A DNA stretch of 64,000 nt from Pandoraea oxalativorans (GCF_000972785.3 NZ_CP011253.3:2294001-2358000), one strand, 5' to 3'; counted from the stretch's first letter, positions 10,240 to 19,453 are shown. Numbers and translations are program-made. The notes: generated from the letters alone by a model not told the origin.

Positions 10240-10659
10240 TTACAGCGAGGTAGGTGGCCGCCAGAGGCCGTCGGGGGCGCGCAGGCGCAGGGCGTTGGCG
10301 TAGTGGAAGCCGGTTTTGCGGGTGATGCTGACCGGACGCGCGACGTCAGGTGTGAGCGTCGGGTGGTAGAGACTGCCAAGGTTGCATTGCGCCGTCACCT
10401 TGCAAAAGGGACCCCCCGGCTTCCCCTCGGCGGGCATCGACATGCCGTCGCAGTGATCCATGGCCATCTCCGTCGGGGGAGATACGGCGACGTTGGCGGG
10501 TGCCGCCGTCGTTACGACCGCCGTGATCATCACAGTGGCCTCGTCCGACGCCGCTGTCATCTGCATCGGACACGCGCCTGCCATGCCGCTGGCCGCCAGC
10601 CCGCTTAGGGGCAGCACAGCGCACAACAGCAGCACGAGAACGAGACGGAGCAGTTTCAC
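10240..10659 (-). CDS. Small secreted Cys/Met/His-rich protein heading the cus operon (CopL-like)
   Basis: A 139-residue protein with a hydrophobic signal peptide (LVLVLLLCAVLPLSGLAAS) and a mature part rich in potential soft-metal ligands: GACPMQM near residue 30, then EMAMDHCDGMSM and GPFCKVTAQCN between about 64 and 92. I do not recognise it confidently as a defined family; it resembles the CopL-type or DUF2946-type short proteins that precede copper genes in xanthomonads and burkholderias. Position immediately before cusCBAF suggests a role in metal sensing or buffering in the periplasm. The start is a GTG at 10659: there is no Shine-Dalgarno, but a TATACT hexamer ends 7 bases before it, as expected for a leaderless message. 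The next in-frame ATG would remove the signal peptide. Confidence 0.65.
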   Translation of the reverse strand: MKLLRLVLVLLLCAVLPLSGLAASGMAGACPMQMTAASDEATVMITAVVTTAAPANVAVSPPTEMAMDHCDGMSMPAEGKPGGPFCKVTAQCNLGSLYHPTLTPDVARPVSITRKTGFHYANALRLRAPDGLWRPPTSL

Positions 10660-10748
10660 GTCGCGGAGTATAGCGCCAATAGGCCAGCGCCGAGTGCCGC
10701 GTCGTGCGTCTTGATGTGTCCCGCGCCGACGTTGGCTCGTCGAAGGGA

Positions 10749-12260
10749 TCAGGCGGCGATCCAGCGGCGCAGCGCTTCTCCCAGTCCCGCGAGTTCGTCG
10801 GTGCAATCCGGCTCACTGCACCATGCAATGCAGGCGTCGGGCCGTAGCAGCCACGATGGCCCTTCCGGCATCGAGAGGCAGCGCACCTGCGTCGTCGTCG
10901 ACTGCACGTGTTGCGATGCGCGTCGGTCCGCAGTGCCGTCGAGGAGGACTGCGCGACCGTCTTGCATGGCGTCGAAAAGGCGGGTGCCGTCGAAGAGTTG
11001 CCAGTCGCCCGCGAGGCGTCCGACATCGGGATGCGATGTCTGGCGTTGGCCGAGGTCATAACGCGTGGACACGCCGGTCATCATCTCCCCGATGAAGCGG
11101 TTCACGTCGTCGAAATCCATCAGCCTTGCGATGAGATCGCGCATCGCACCGGATTGCGGGTCCGGCCGCAGGATAGCGACTTGCGCCCGCGTGTTCGCCA
11201 GTACCGCTTCGGCCACCGGACGCCGCTCGGCGGTGTAAGTCGAGAGCAAGGATTCAGGCATATCGCCGCGAATGACGGCGGCGAGTTTCCAGCCGAGATT
11301 CGCCGCATCCAGCAGGCCAAGGCTCAACCCCTGACCGCCGAAGGGCGAGTGAACATGTGCGGCGTCGCCTGCGAGGAACACGCGTTGCTGCTGGTAGGTG
11401 TCGACGAGGCGCGTGTTGTCTGCCCAGCGACTGGCGGTATGCAGCGCCTTTACGCGTACCTCCTGGCCGCTGGCGCGGCGCAGGACCGCTTCGATCTCTT
11501 CGCGCGTGACAGGCGCTTGCCGGTCCTCGGGCGGCCCGGAAAAGTCGAGCATGAACAGGCGTCCGGGCACGGGGCCGTAGCAAAACACGCCTCGCTCCGT
11601 TCGATTCCATCCGATCGGCAATAAGCGCTCCGGATGATCGACATCGGCGCTCGCCTGATAAAACGTGAGCGTCGGCGCGGTGCCGGGGAACGCGAAGTCG
11701 CGCAGCTTGCGCACGGTGCTGCGCCCGCCGTCGCAACCGATGAGGTATGCCGCGCGCACGCGCCTCGGCCTGGCGGGCGACGCCCACGAGACTTCGACGC
11801 CGTTATCGAACTGCTCGATCCCCGTCACTTCATGCTCGCGTCGCACCTCGATGCCGAGCGCCCGCGCCCGTGCGCCCAGCATCGCTTCCAGCGAGGGCTG
11901 ATCGACGTGACGCGGGCGCCTGTCGGGGTCGACCTGCGCGTCGCGCCGAATGAGGGAAAGCCCGGCGAAATGGCCATTAAACTTCGAAGCACGGACGCCC
12001 AGATCCGCCCCCGTCTGTTGAGTGAACGCCTGCATGGCGTGTGCGCTGCGTTGCTGCGCGTCGTCGATGGCCGTACGCATGCCACGACGCAACAGCGCTT
12101 CGCCCGCGAGCGGCCCGAAGGACAACGCCTTCATCGCCTGACTGGGCGACGCCAGCCGTTCGAGGACGAGCACCTGTGCGCCGCCCAGCGTCAGTTCAAT
12201 GGCGGCGAGGAGCCCGACGGGACCGGCGCCGACCACTACAACATCAATGGAGTTTGTCAT
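10749..12260 (-). CDS. FAD-dependent aromatic monooxygenase (PF01494 family)
   Basis: A 503-residue class A flavoprotein hydroxylase. The N-terminal Rossmann motif VVVGAGPVGLLAAIE binds FAD, YLIGCDGGRSTVRK is the DG motif near residue 155, and FLAGDAAHVHSPFGGQG is the GD motif near residue 290; a thioredoxin-like C-terminal region follows, as in PheA/MhpA/polyketide hydroxylases. It would hydroxylate an aromatic substrate with NAD(P)H and O2; the substrate cannot be read from sequence. I start at MTNSIDVVVVGAG (12260) because the 10 upstream codons overlap the operator palindromes. It is divergent from a TetR regulator that probably represses it. Confidence 0.85.
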   Translation of the reverse strand: MTNSIDVVVVGAGPVGLLAAIELTLGGAQVLVLERLASPSQAMKALSFGPLAGEALLRRGMRTAIDDAQQRSAHAMQAFTQQTGADLGVRASKFNGHFAGLSLIRRDAQVDPDRRPRHVDQPSLEAMLGARARALGIEVRREHEVTGIEQFDNGVEVSWASPARPRRVRAAYLIGCDGGRSTVRKLRDFAFPGTAPTLTFYQASADVDHPERLLPIGWNRTERGVFCYGPVPGRLFMLDFSGPPEDRQAPVTREEIEAVLRRASGQEVRVKALHTASRWADNTRLVDTYQQQRVFLAGDAAHVHSPFGGQGLSLGLLDAANLGWKLAAVIRGDMPESLLSTYTAERRPVAEAVLANTRAQVAILRPDPQSGAMRDLIARLMDFDDVNRFIGEMMTGVSTRYDLGQRQTSHPDVGRLAGDWQLFDGTRLFDAMQDGRAVLLDGTADRRASQHVQSTTTQVRCLSMPEGPSWLLRPDACIAWCSEPDCTDELAGLGEALRRWIAA

Positions 12261-12290
12261 ATACTTCGTATAAATATGTACTGGGTACAT
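12260..12290. promoter_or_regulatory. Two adjacent palindromes between monooxygenase and tetR, probable operator
   Basis: TATACTTCGTATA (12260-12272) is a 5-bp dyad around TTC, and ATGTACTGGGTACAT (12276-12290) is a 6-bp dyad around TGG. Both lie in the 54-base divergent spacer, an AT-rich island in GC-rich DNA, and are the natural binding sites for the neighbouring TetR protein (inference). Confidence 0.6.
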
Positions 12291-12314
12291 GTAAACTAGA
12301 TCGTCAGGAACCTC

Positions 12315-12953
12315 ATGTCAACGCCAACCGATTTGAGATCTCGCAAGCGCCTGGCCACCCGGCAGGGCATTTCCAATGCAGCGACACGGCTTTTTCACGA
12401 ACACGGCTTCGATCAAGTGACAGTCGATCAGATCGCGGCGGCGGCCGACGTCGGGCGCATGACCGTCTTCAATCACTTCCCCCGTAAGGAAGACATGTTC
12501 TTCGACCGCGACGAGGAGGGCCGCGACGCGCTTCGGCAAGCCATCCGTGAGCGGGATGCGGGTATCGCGCCCGTCGAGGCGCTGCGGCGTCTGGCGCATC
12601 GCCTGGTGGCACAGAACAGCCCCTTCGTGGACTTTTCGGCCCAGAGTCAGGGCTTTATCCGAACGATCGAAGGCAGCGAGACGCTCAAGGCGCGCGCCCG
12701 GGCGATCCGGGACGAACTGGCCGACGTCGTGGCGCGGGCACTCGCCGAGACGGCCGACCGGCAGACGCCGGACACCGAAGCCCAACTGGCCGCCGCACTG
12801 TTGCTCGCCGCCTGGACGGTCGCCTTCCTCAACGCCCATCGCATATTCGGCCTGACGCAGGACACCGCTGCGGCACAGAAAACCTTCCTGAGCCTTGTAG
12901 ACCGGGGGTGTACAGGGATTGCCGCCGCCCTCGACGGCACCCCCTACGTCTGA
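12315..12953 (+). CDS. TetR/AcrR family transcriptional regulator
   Basis: A 212-residue TetR-family repressor. The helix-turn-helix spans about residues 12-58 (TRQGISNAATRLFHEHGF, then VTVDQIAAAADVGRMTVFNH). The helical C-terminal half would bind an effector, plausibly the aromatic substrate of the divergent monooxygenase. Start at the ATG at 12315 with AGGA 8 bases upstream. Target and ligand are inferred from divergent arrangement and the palindromes, not demonstrated. Confidence 0.85.
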   Translation: MSTPTDLRSRKRLATRQGISNAATRLFHEHGFDQVTVDQIAAAADVGRMTVFNHFPRKEDMFFDRDEEGRDALRQAIRERDAGIAPVEALRRLAHRLVAQNSPFVDFSAQSQGFIRTIEGSETLKARARAIRDELADVVARALAETADRQTPDTEAQLAAALLLAAWTVAFLNAHRIFGLTQDTAAAQKTFLSLVDRGCTGIAAALDGTPYV

Positions 12954-13086
12954 TGGCTGGCTCGTCAGCACAATTTCTCTAATCCTTATTCCGGCATAAA
13001 CAAAAGAAAAAATATTATTTTTAATTATTTAGACGCCCCCATAGACTGGCCTCCTACACACGAGAAGCAAACAAGGAGTGCAAGTC

Positions 13087-14117
13087 ATGAGCAAAGCAGC
13101 ACGGGGATGGAAAGCTAAGAAGCTGGCAGTCGCGCTGGGTGTCTGGCGCTGGCCGCCGGCATGACGATTCAGGCGCAGGCCGCAAGTCTGTCGCTGCTCA
13201 ACGTGTCGTACGACCCGACGCGTGAGCTGTACGCCGACTACAACAAGGCCTTCGAGGCCCACTACAAGCAAGTCGCTGGCGACACGGTGACGGTGAAGGC
13301 GTCGCACGGCGGCTCGGGCAAGCAGGCCCGCACGGTGCTCGATGGCGCGCCCGCCGACGTCGTCACGCTCGGCATCTCAGCCGACATCGACGAACTGGCC
13401 ACCGCCGGTCTCGTGAACAAGGATTGGCAGAAGCGTCTGCCGGACAACGCCACGCCGTACACCTCGACCATCGTGTTGCTCGTGCGCAAGGGCAATCCCA
13501 AGGGCATCAAGGACTGGAACGACCTCGCCAAGCCGGGCATCAGCGTGGTGACGCCGAACCCGAAGACCTCGGCTGGCGCCCGCTGGAACTACCTCGCCGC
13601 ATGGCTTTACGCGCTCAAGCAGCCGGGCGGTAACGAGCAGAAGGCGCAGGATTTCGTGAAGGCCATTTACAAGAACGTCGGCGTGCTGGATTCGGGCGCG
13701 CGCGGTGCGACCACGACCTTCGTGGAACGCGGCATCGGTGACGTGCTGATCGCCTGGGAAAACGAAGCGCTGCTGTCGGTGAAGGACCTCGGTCCGGACA
13801 AGTTCGATATCGTGGTGCCGTCGTCGTCGATCCTGACGGAACCGCCGGTGGCCATCGTCGACAAGAACGTCGACAAGCATGGCACGCGCAAGGCCGCCGA
13901 AGCCTACCTGCAATGGCTGTACCCGCCGCAGGGGCAGGAGATTGCCGCGAAGCACTTCTATCGTCCGCGCTCGCCGGAAATCGCCAAGAAGTATGAGTCG
14001 CAGTATCCGAAGCTCAAGCTTTACACGGTGGACGCCGATCTGGGCGGCTGGACGAAGACGCAGGCGAAGCACTTCGCCGACGGCGGTATCTTCGACCAGA
14101 TCTACACTAAGAAGTAA
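13087..14117 (+). CDS. sbp: Sulfate-binding periplasmic protein Sbp, with a one-base frameshift in the signal peptide
   Basis: The mature protein (in frame from 13161 to the stop) is a clear sulfate/thiosulfate-binding protein: [43 protein letters not shown] and [15 protein letters not shown] are family signatures. The natural start is the ATG at 13087, preceded by AAGGAG. From there translation reads [19 protein letters not shown] and then diverges into WRWPPA and stops at 13162-13164. Reading from 13143 one base back restores [13 protein letters not shown] and a perfect Sec signal peptide. So one base is missing near 13142, by mutation or sequencing error. The premature TGA overlaps an ATG (ATGA at 13161), allowing re-initiation of a protein without signal peptide. 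First gene of the sbp-cysTWA operon; the 90 bases upstream are AT-rich (12996-13030) and should hold the promoter and CysB sites. Confidence 0.88.
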
Positions 14118-14133
14118 AGGCAGGGACCATCGC

Positions 14134-14997
14134 ATGAGTACCGCACTCTTTCCAATGTGGCGCAAGCCAAGTGCCTTGCCGGGCTTTGGCCTGACGATGG
14201 GCTACACCGTCGCGTACCTGAGCCTCGTGGTGCTGGTGCCGTTGCTGATGGTCTTCATCAAGGCAAGTTCGCTCGACTGGGCGAGCTTCGTCGCCGCAGT
14301 GAGTTCGCCGCGCGTGCTGGCGTCGTACCGCCTCACGTTCGGCATCTCGCTCGCGGCGGCGACGCTGAACGCATTTTTCGGCTTCATCCTGGCGTGGGTG
14401 CTGGTGCGCTACACGTTCCCGGGCAAGCGTTTCGTCGACGCGCTGATCGATCTGCCTTTCGCCTTGCCGACGTCGGTCGCGGGCATCGTGCTGGCCGCCA
14501 TCTACGCGCCGAACGGCTGGATCGGACGCTGGTTCGAGCCGCTCGGCATCAAGATCGCCTTCACGCCGCTGGGCATTTTCGTGGCGCTCACGTTCATCGG
14601 CCTGCCGTTCGTCGTGCGTACGCTTCAACCCGTGCTCGAAGAGTTCGAGCGCGAGCAGGAAGAGGCGGCGGCGTGTCTGGGGGCGACCCGCTGGCAGACG
14701 CTGCGTCACGTGATTCTCCCGGCGGTGCTGCCTGCGTTGCTGACGGGGTTTGCGCTGGCGTTTGCGCGTGCGGTCGGCGAGTACGGTTCGGTGATTTTCA
14801 TCGCGGGCAACATTCCGATGGTCTCCGAGATCACGTCGCTGCTGATCATCACCAAGCTCGAACAGTACGACTTTGCAGGGGCGGCGGCGCTGGCAGTGGT
14901 GATGCTGCTGATCTCGTTCGTACTGCTGCTCCTCATCAATACGCTGCAATGGTGGCTGCAACGCCGTCATTCGGGGCGTCGCGCCAGCGGCGCGTGA
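14134..14997 (+). CDS. cysT: Sulfate/thiosulfate ABC transporter permease CysT (CysU)
   Basis: A 287-residue inner-membrane permease with about six TM segments. The EAA loop that contacts the ATPase is EEAAACLGATRWQTLRHVILP near residue 175. Together with CysW it forms the channel for sulfate import. The start is the ATG at 14134 (MSTALFPMWRKPSALPGFG), 16 bases after the sbp stop; the frame is open further upstream, but that part only shadows sbp. GDLPFALPTSVAGIVLA-type segment LPFALPTSVAGIVLAA is typical of CysT. Confidence 0.95.
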   Translation: MSTALFPMWRKPSALPGFGLTMGYTVAYLSLVVLVPLLMVFIKASSLDWASFVAAVSSPRVLASYRLTFGISLAAATLNAFFGFILAWVLVRYTFPGKRFVDALIDLPFALPTSVAGIVLAAIYAPNGWIGRWFEPLGIKIAFTPLGIFVALTFIGLPFVVRTLQPVLEEFEREQEEAAACLGATRWQTLRHVILPAVLPALLTGFALAFARAVGEYGSVIFIAGNIPMVSEITSLLIITKLEQYDFAGAAALAVVMLLISFVLLLLINTLQWWLQRRHSGRRASGA

Positions 14998-15027
14998 CTC
15001 AGAAATCACGAAGAGAACGTTTCGATC

Positions 15028-15933
15028 ATGTCCGATTCACTCGCACTCTCGCAGGCTTTGCCGCAATCGGTGAAGGCACGCAAAGCCGATCCGACCGACG
15101 AGCCCGCGTTCGTCAAAGTCATCCTCATCGGTGTGGCCCTGCTGTTCTTTACGCTGTTTCTGTTGCTGCCGCTCGCGTCGGTCTTCGTCACCGCGCTGGG
15201 CAAGGGTTTCGCCGCATACTGGGACGGGCTCACGAACGACGATGCGCTCTCGGCCATTCGTCTGACGTTGCTGATCGCCGTGATTGCAGTGCCGCTGAAT
15301 CTGGTGTTCGGCGTGGCGGCGTCGTGGGCGATCGCGCGCTTCGACTTCAAGGGCAAGAGCATTCTCACCACGCTGATCGACCTGCCGTTTTCGGTGTCGC
15401 CGGTCGTCGCGGGCCTGACCTTCTTGCTGATCTTCGGTCGTCAGGGCCCCCTGTGGGACTTTCTGGACGCGCACAACCTGAAGGTCGTGTTCGCGTTGCC
15501 CGGGCTGGTGCTCGCGACGGTGTTCGTGACCTTCCCGTTCGTCGCGCGCGAGCTGATTCCGCTGATGCAGGCGCAGGGCAGCGAGGAAGAAGAGGCTGCC
15601 CGCGTGCTGGGCGCGAGTGGCTGGCAGGTGTTCACGCGCGTGACGCTGCCGAAGATCAAGTGGGGCCTGCTGTACGGCGTGATCCTCTGTAACGCCCGTG
15701 CAATGGGCGAGTTCGGGGCGGTGTCGGTCGTCTCGGGGCACATTCGCGGCGAGACGAACACGCTGCCGCTGCATGTGGAAATCGAATACAACGACTACCA
15801 CACGGTCGGTGCATTCGCAGCGGCGTCTATTCTGGCGCTGCTTGCACTGGCCACGCTCGGGTTGAAGCTCTGGGCGGAACACAAGCTGGCGCAGGACAAG
15901 GCTGCGCGTCGCGAAGACGCCGTGCTGGCCTGA
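15028..15933 (+). CDS. cysW: Sulfate/thiosulfate ABC transporter permease CysW
   Basis: A 301-residue permease, the second channel subunit for sulfate uptake. Six hydrophobic segments are visible, beginning with [20 protein letters not shown]; the EAA loop is [19 protein letters not shown] near residue 190. [15 protein letters not shown] is the CysW counterpart of the CysT LIDLPFALPTSVAG segment, showing that the two permeases are homologous. It starts 30 bases after cysT in the same operon. Confidence 0.95.
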   Translation: MSDSLALSQALPQSVKARKADPTDEPAFVKVILIGVALLFFTLFLLLPLASVFVTALGKGFAAYWDGLTNDDALSAIRLTLLIAVIAVPLNLVFGVAASWAIARFDFKGKSILTTLIDLPFSVSPVVAGLTFLLIFGRQGPLWDFLDAHNLKVVFALPGLVLATVFVTFPFVARELIPLMQAQGSEEEEAARVLGASGWQVFTRVTLPKIKWGLLYGVILCNARAMGEFGAVSVVSGHIRGETNTLPLHVEIEYNDYHTVGAFAAASILALLALATLGLKLWAEHKLAQDKAARREDAVLA

Positions 15934-15990
15934 GCAGGTATCCACGGACACCGGACGAGTCGCGTCGAATAGCATCGAGGAGCAAGACAA

Positions 15991-17067
15991 ATGAGCATCC
16001 AGGTACAACAGGTTTCCAAGCGTTTCGGCGATTTTGCCGCACTCGACGACGTCAGTCTCGAATTCCCCACGGGGGAACTGGTCGCGCTGCTCGGGCCGTC
16101 GGGCTGCGGCAAGACGACGCTGCTGCGTATCGTCGCCGGGCTGGAGTTTGCCGACGCGGGACGCGTGGTCCTTAACGGCGAGGACGTCGCGTCCGTGGGC
16201 ACGCGCGAGCGTCAGGTCGGATTCGTGTTCCAGCACTACGCATTGTTCCGTCATATGACGGTGTTCGAGAACGTGGCGTTCGGCCTGCGCGTGAAGTCGC
16301 GCCGCGATCGCCTCTCGGACGCGCAGATTCGCAACAAGGTGCATGAGCTGCTGGGCCTGGTGCAGTTGGACTGGCTGGCCGATCATTACCCGGCAGAGTT
16401 GTCGGGCGGGCAGCGTCAGCGTATTGCGCTCGCACGCGCGCTGGCGGTCGAGCCGAAAGTGCTGTTGCTCGACGAGCCGTTCGGTGCGCTCGACGCCAAG
16501 GTGCGCAAGGAACTGCGCAGCTGGCTGCGCCGTCTCCACGACGAGCTTCACATCACGACGATTTTCGTCACGCACGATCAGGAAGAAGCGCTCGAAGTGG
16601 CCGATCGCATCGTGCTGATGAATCGCGGCAAGGTCGAGCAGATCGGCGCACCGCAGGACGTCTACGACACCCCGCAGAGTGCGTTCGTGTACGAGTTTCT
16701 CGGCGCGGCGAATCGTCTGTCGGGCGAGTTGCAGACGCACGATTTCATTGCGGACGCGGGCAAGTATCGCGTGACGGTACACAAGGACGATCTGCCTGCC
16801 GTGCCCCAGGACGGTCGGGCGATTGCGTATGTGCGTCCGCACGATCTGGCGCTGGTGCCGGCGGGCGATGGCGGGCCGGGCATCGACGTGGCGGTGCGTC
16901 GCGCGATTCCGCTGGGCGGCACGGTGCGTGTGGAGCTTGCCGCACCCGGCGACGCCGTGTGGGAAGCCGAACTCACGCGCTCGGGCTGGAAGGCCCTCGG
17001 CGCGGATGCGGGAACGACGCTGCGCGCGGTGCCGCGTCAATTGCGGGTGTTTTCGGCACAGGCATAA
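15991..17067 (+). CDS. cysA: Sulfate/thiosulfate import ATP-binding protein CysA
   Basis: A 358-residue ABC ATPase energising the CysTW channel. Walker [10 protein letters not shown] (about residues 35-43), Q-loop [16 protein letters not shown], signature [16 protein letters not shown], Walker [12 protein letters not shown] and the switch His in [14 protein letters not shown] are all intact. The C-terminal 110 residues form the TOBE-like regulatory extension typical of CysA ([12 protein letters not shown]). Start at the ATG at 15991 with GAGGAG upstream. Fourth gene of the sulfate operon. Confidence 0.96.
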   Translation: MSIQVQQVSKRFGDFAALDDVSLEFPTGELVALLGPSGCGKTTLLRIVAGLEFADAGRVVLNGEDVASVGTRERQVGFVFQHYALFRHMTVFENVAFGLRVKSRRDRLSDAQIRNKVHELLGLVQLDWLADHYPAELSGGQRQRIALARALAVEPKVLLLDEPFGALDAKVRKELRSWLRRLHDELHITTIFVTHDQEEALEVADRIVLMNRGKVEQIGAPQDVYDTPQSAFVYEFLGAANRLSGELQTHDFIADAGKYRVTVHKDDLPAVPQDGRAIAYVRPHDLALVPAGDGGPGIDVAVRRAIPLGGTVRVELAAPGDAVWEAELTRSGWKALGADAGTTLRAVPRQLRVFSAQA

Positions 17068-17148
17068 CGCGCGGCACACGTCAAAACTATAAGCAGTACT
17101 TCATCCATAGACGTCACGGACAGACAAGCAACAGGGCGGAGTTAGATC

Positions 17149-18087
17149 ATGAATTTTCAGCAATTGCGCTATGTGCGCGAAGCAGTTCGGCAAAACCTCA
17201 ATCTGACGGAAGCGGCCAGTGCGCTGTACACGTCGCAATCGGGCGTGAGCAAGCAGATCAAGGATCTGGAGGACGAACTCGGCGTGGATGTTTTTGTGCG
17301 CCGCGGCAAACGCCTCACGGGCCTGACCGAACCGGGCAAGGCGGTCCTGCAACTGATCGAGCGCATGCTGCTCGACGCCGAGAACCTGCGCCGTGTGGCG
17401 CGTCAGTTCGCCGATCAGGACAGCGGGCACCTCGTGGTCGCCACCACACACACGCAGGCGCGCTACGCGCTGCCGCAGGTGATCAAGGAGTTCACGAGCG
17501 TCTTCCCGAAGGTGCATCTGGCGTTGCGCCAGGGCAGCCCGCGACAGATCGCGCAGATGGTGATCGACGGCGAAGCGGATATCGGCATTACGACCGAGGC
17601 GCTCGACCGCTTTCCCGACATCGTCACGTTCCCGTGCTATTCGTGGCATCACGTGGCCGTTGTGCCGAAGGACCATCCGCTGGTCGGACTCGAGAACCTG
17701 ACGCTGGCCGACATCGCCGAATACCCGATCATCACGTATGACGGCGATTTCACGGGCCGCTCGCACGTAGACAAGGCGTTCACCGATCAAGGGCTGGTGC
17801 CGGATATCGTGCTCACCGCACTCGATACGGACGTCATCAAGACGTACGTCGAACTCGGGCTGGGCATCGGTATTGTGGCTGCGATGGCGGTCGACCCGCG
17901 TAAGGATCAGGATCTGGCGGTCCTGGAGCTCGAAAATGCCTTCGAGCCGAGCACGACGCGCATCGGCCTGCGACGCGGTGCGTTCCTGCGCTCGTACGCG
18001 TATCGTTTCATCGAAATGCTCGCGCCTGCGCTCAAGGAGCAGGAAATCTCGACGCAGTTGCGCGAGGCGCTGGAGTTTGCGGCCTGA
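17149..18087 (+). CDS. cysB: CysB-type LysR regulator of sulfate assimilation
   Basis: A 312-residue LysR-family activator that senses N-acetylserine or sulfur starvation and turns on sulfate uptake and assimilation genes. The N-terminal helix-turn-helix region is MNFQQLRYVREAVRQN, then LTEAASALYTSQSGVSKQI; the effector domain carries the CysB/Cbl signatures ATTHTQARYALP, LRQGSPRQIAQMV and YSWHHVAVVPKDHPL. It lies 81 bases after cysA on the same strand. This gene order is common in Burkholderiales, so feedback control of the sbp-cysTWA operon is likely. A Cbl-like paralog is the alternative name. Confidence 0.93.
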   Translation: MNFQQLRYVREAVRQNLNLTEAASALYTSQSGVSKQIKDLEDELGVDVFVRRGKRLTGLTEPGKAVLQLIERMLLDAENLRRVARQFADQDSGHLVVATTHTQARYALPQVIKEFTSVFPKVHLALRQGSPRQIAQMVIDGEADIGITTEALDRFPDIVTFPCYSWHHVAVVPKDHPLVGLENLTLADIAEYPIITYDGDFTGRSHVDKAFTDQGLVPDIVLTALDTDVIKTYVELGLGIGIVAAMAVDPRKDQDLAVLELENAFEPSTTRIGLRRGAFLRSYAYRFIEMLAPALKEQEISTQLREALEFAA

Positions 18088-18165
18088 CGTTTCCCGCCGG
18101 ATGTTGGCGCTGCTGAGCCGATCCCGCCCCGGTGGCGGGATCTACGTTTTCAGCGATCGGAAGGA

Positions 18166-18194
18166 TTGGGAAGCGGGGCAGTATTGGATACAAT
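18166..18194 (+). promoter_or_regulatory. Sigma-70-type promoter of the asparaginase gene, predicted leaderless
   Basis: TTGGGA (18166-18171), 17-base spacer, TACAAT (18189-18194). The hexamer ends only 7 bases before the ATG at 18202, so the transcript would begin at or one base before the start codon. No Shine-Dalgarno is present. Confidence 0.6.
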
Positions 18195-18201
18195 CGCTGG
18201 C

Positions 18202-19242
18202 ATGACATTGACCTCATTCAACCCGATTCCTCATTACACCGTGTCCTCGGGCGAATTGCCGCGCATTGCGCTGCTCGCCACGGGCGGCACGATTGCGGGC
18301 AGCGCGGCCGACGCCACGCGCACCGCCGGTTATCAGGCCGGAGCGCTCGGTGTTCAGGATCTGCTCGCCGCCGTGCCCGCGCTGGGTAACGTGGCCCACA
18401 TTCACGCCGAACAGGTCGCGCAGATCGACAGCAAGGACATCAGCGTTTCGCTGTGGCAGAAACTGGCCGCCCGCGTGAACGCCTTGCTGGCGCAGCCCGA
18501 TGTGGCCGGTGCCGTGATTACGCACGGCACCGATACGCTCGAAGAGACGGCGTATTACCTGCATCTCACGATCAACAGCCGCAAGCCGGTCGTCATGACC
18601 GCGGCGATGCGGCCTGCGACGGCACTCTCGGCCGACGGCCCGCTCAATCTGCTCAACGCGGTGCGGGTGGCCACCGACCCGATCTCGGCCGGCCGCGGCG
18701 TGATGGTCGCCATCAACAATCAGATCCACTGCGCCCGCGACGTTATCAAGACAAGCACCTACAAGGTCGACGCGTTCCATTCGCCGGAAATCGGCGTGAT
18801 CGGCTGGGTGCAGGACGAGCGCGTGGCGTTTCAGCGCGAGCCGCTCCAGTACCACACCGTCGAGAGCGAATTCGTCGGGCTGTCCGGCGAGTTGCCTGCG
18901 GTGGAAGTGGTATCGAGCTACGCGGGCGTGTCGCGCATTGCGGTCGACGCGCTGGTGGAAGCGGGCGTGCAGGGTATTGTGGTCGCCGGGACCGGCAACG
19001 GCTCGCTGCACTCGCTGTTGCAGCAGGCGTTGGCCGAGGCGGTGCAACGCGGTGTGACGGTCGTGCGTGCGTCGCGCGTGGGTAGCGGTCACGTGATGCA
19101 TAACGGCGCGGCGCCGGACGATCAGTACGGCTTCGTGAGCACCGGCAACCTGCATCCGTACAAGGCGCGCGTGCTGCTGATGCTGGCGCTGCAAGCGGGC
19201 GTGCCGCGCGAGCGCATGCAAAGTCTTTTCGACGAGTATTGA
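18202..19242 (+). CDS. L-asparaginase (type II-like fold, no signal peptide)
   Basis: A 346-residue asparaginase that hydrolyses L-asparagine to aspartate and ammonia. The two catalytic Thr motifs are present: LLATGGTIAGSA (about residues 28-39) and VITHGTDTLEETAYY (about 110-124, with the Thr-Asp pair), plus the Ser/Lys region of MTAAMRPATALSADGP. The sequence resembles the high-affinity type II enzymes but has no signal peptide, so it is probably cytoplasmic. I prefer the ATG at 18202 over the upstream GTG-type extension at 18166 because the latter lies inside the promoter. Single-gene unit ending convergent with glxR. Confidence 0.9.
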   Translation: MTLTSFNPIPHYTVSSGELPRIALLATGGTIAGSAADATRTAGYQAGALGVQDLLAAVPALGNVAHIHAEQVAQIDSKDISVSLWQKLAARVNALLAQPDVAGAVITHGTDTLEETAYYLHLTINSRKPVVMTAAMRPATALSADGPLNLLNAVRVATDPISAGRGVMVAINNQIHCARDVIKTSTYKVDAFHSPEIGVIGWVQDERVAFQREPLQYHTVESEFVGLSGELPAVEVVSSYAGVSRIAVDALVEAGVQGIVVAGTGNGSLHSLLQQALAEAVQRGVTVVRASRVGSGHVMHNGAAPDDQYGFVSTGNLHPYKARVLLMLALQAGVPRERMQSLFDEY

Positions 19243-19453
19243 GCGACGCAAAAAATACGGCGCGAGTCCTGCTTTCGCTTGACTGGCGCCGTGACGCTCG
19301 GCGTGGCGTCTGTCGACGCGCGCGCCCCATCCCTCACCTCACCCTGCTATTGCCGACGGCTTTTCTGATGGCCGTTTTCTTCGTCTTCTCGCGAAATGCG
19401 CGGTGCGGTCTCGCGCCGCGACACGACGTCGCGGCGGGGCCTGTCTTTTAATC

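Noticed and set aside
12260..12272. TATACTTCGTATA resembles an arm of the loxP site
   Set aside because: Only one arm is present, with no 8-base spacer and inverted second arm; it is better explained as a regulator palindrome next to tetR.
19239..19451. 70-codon frame starting at a TTG inside the asparaginase stop region
   Set aside because: No ribosome site and composition like non-coding GC-rich DNA.
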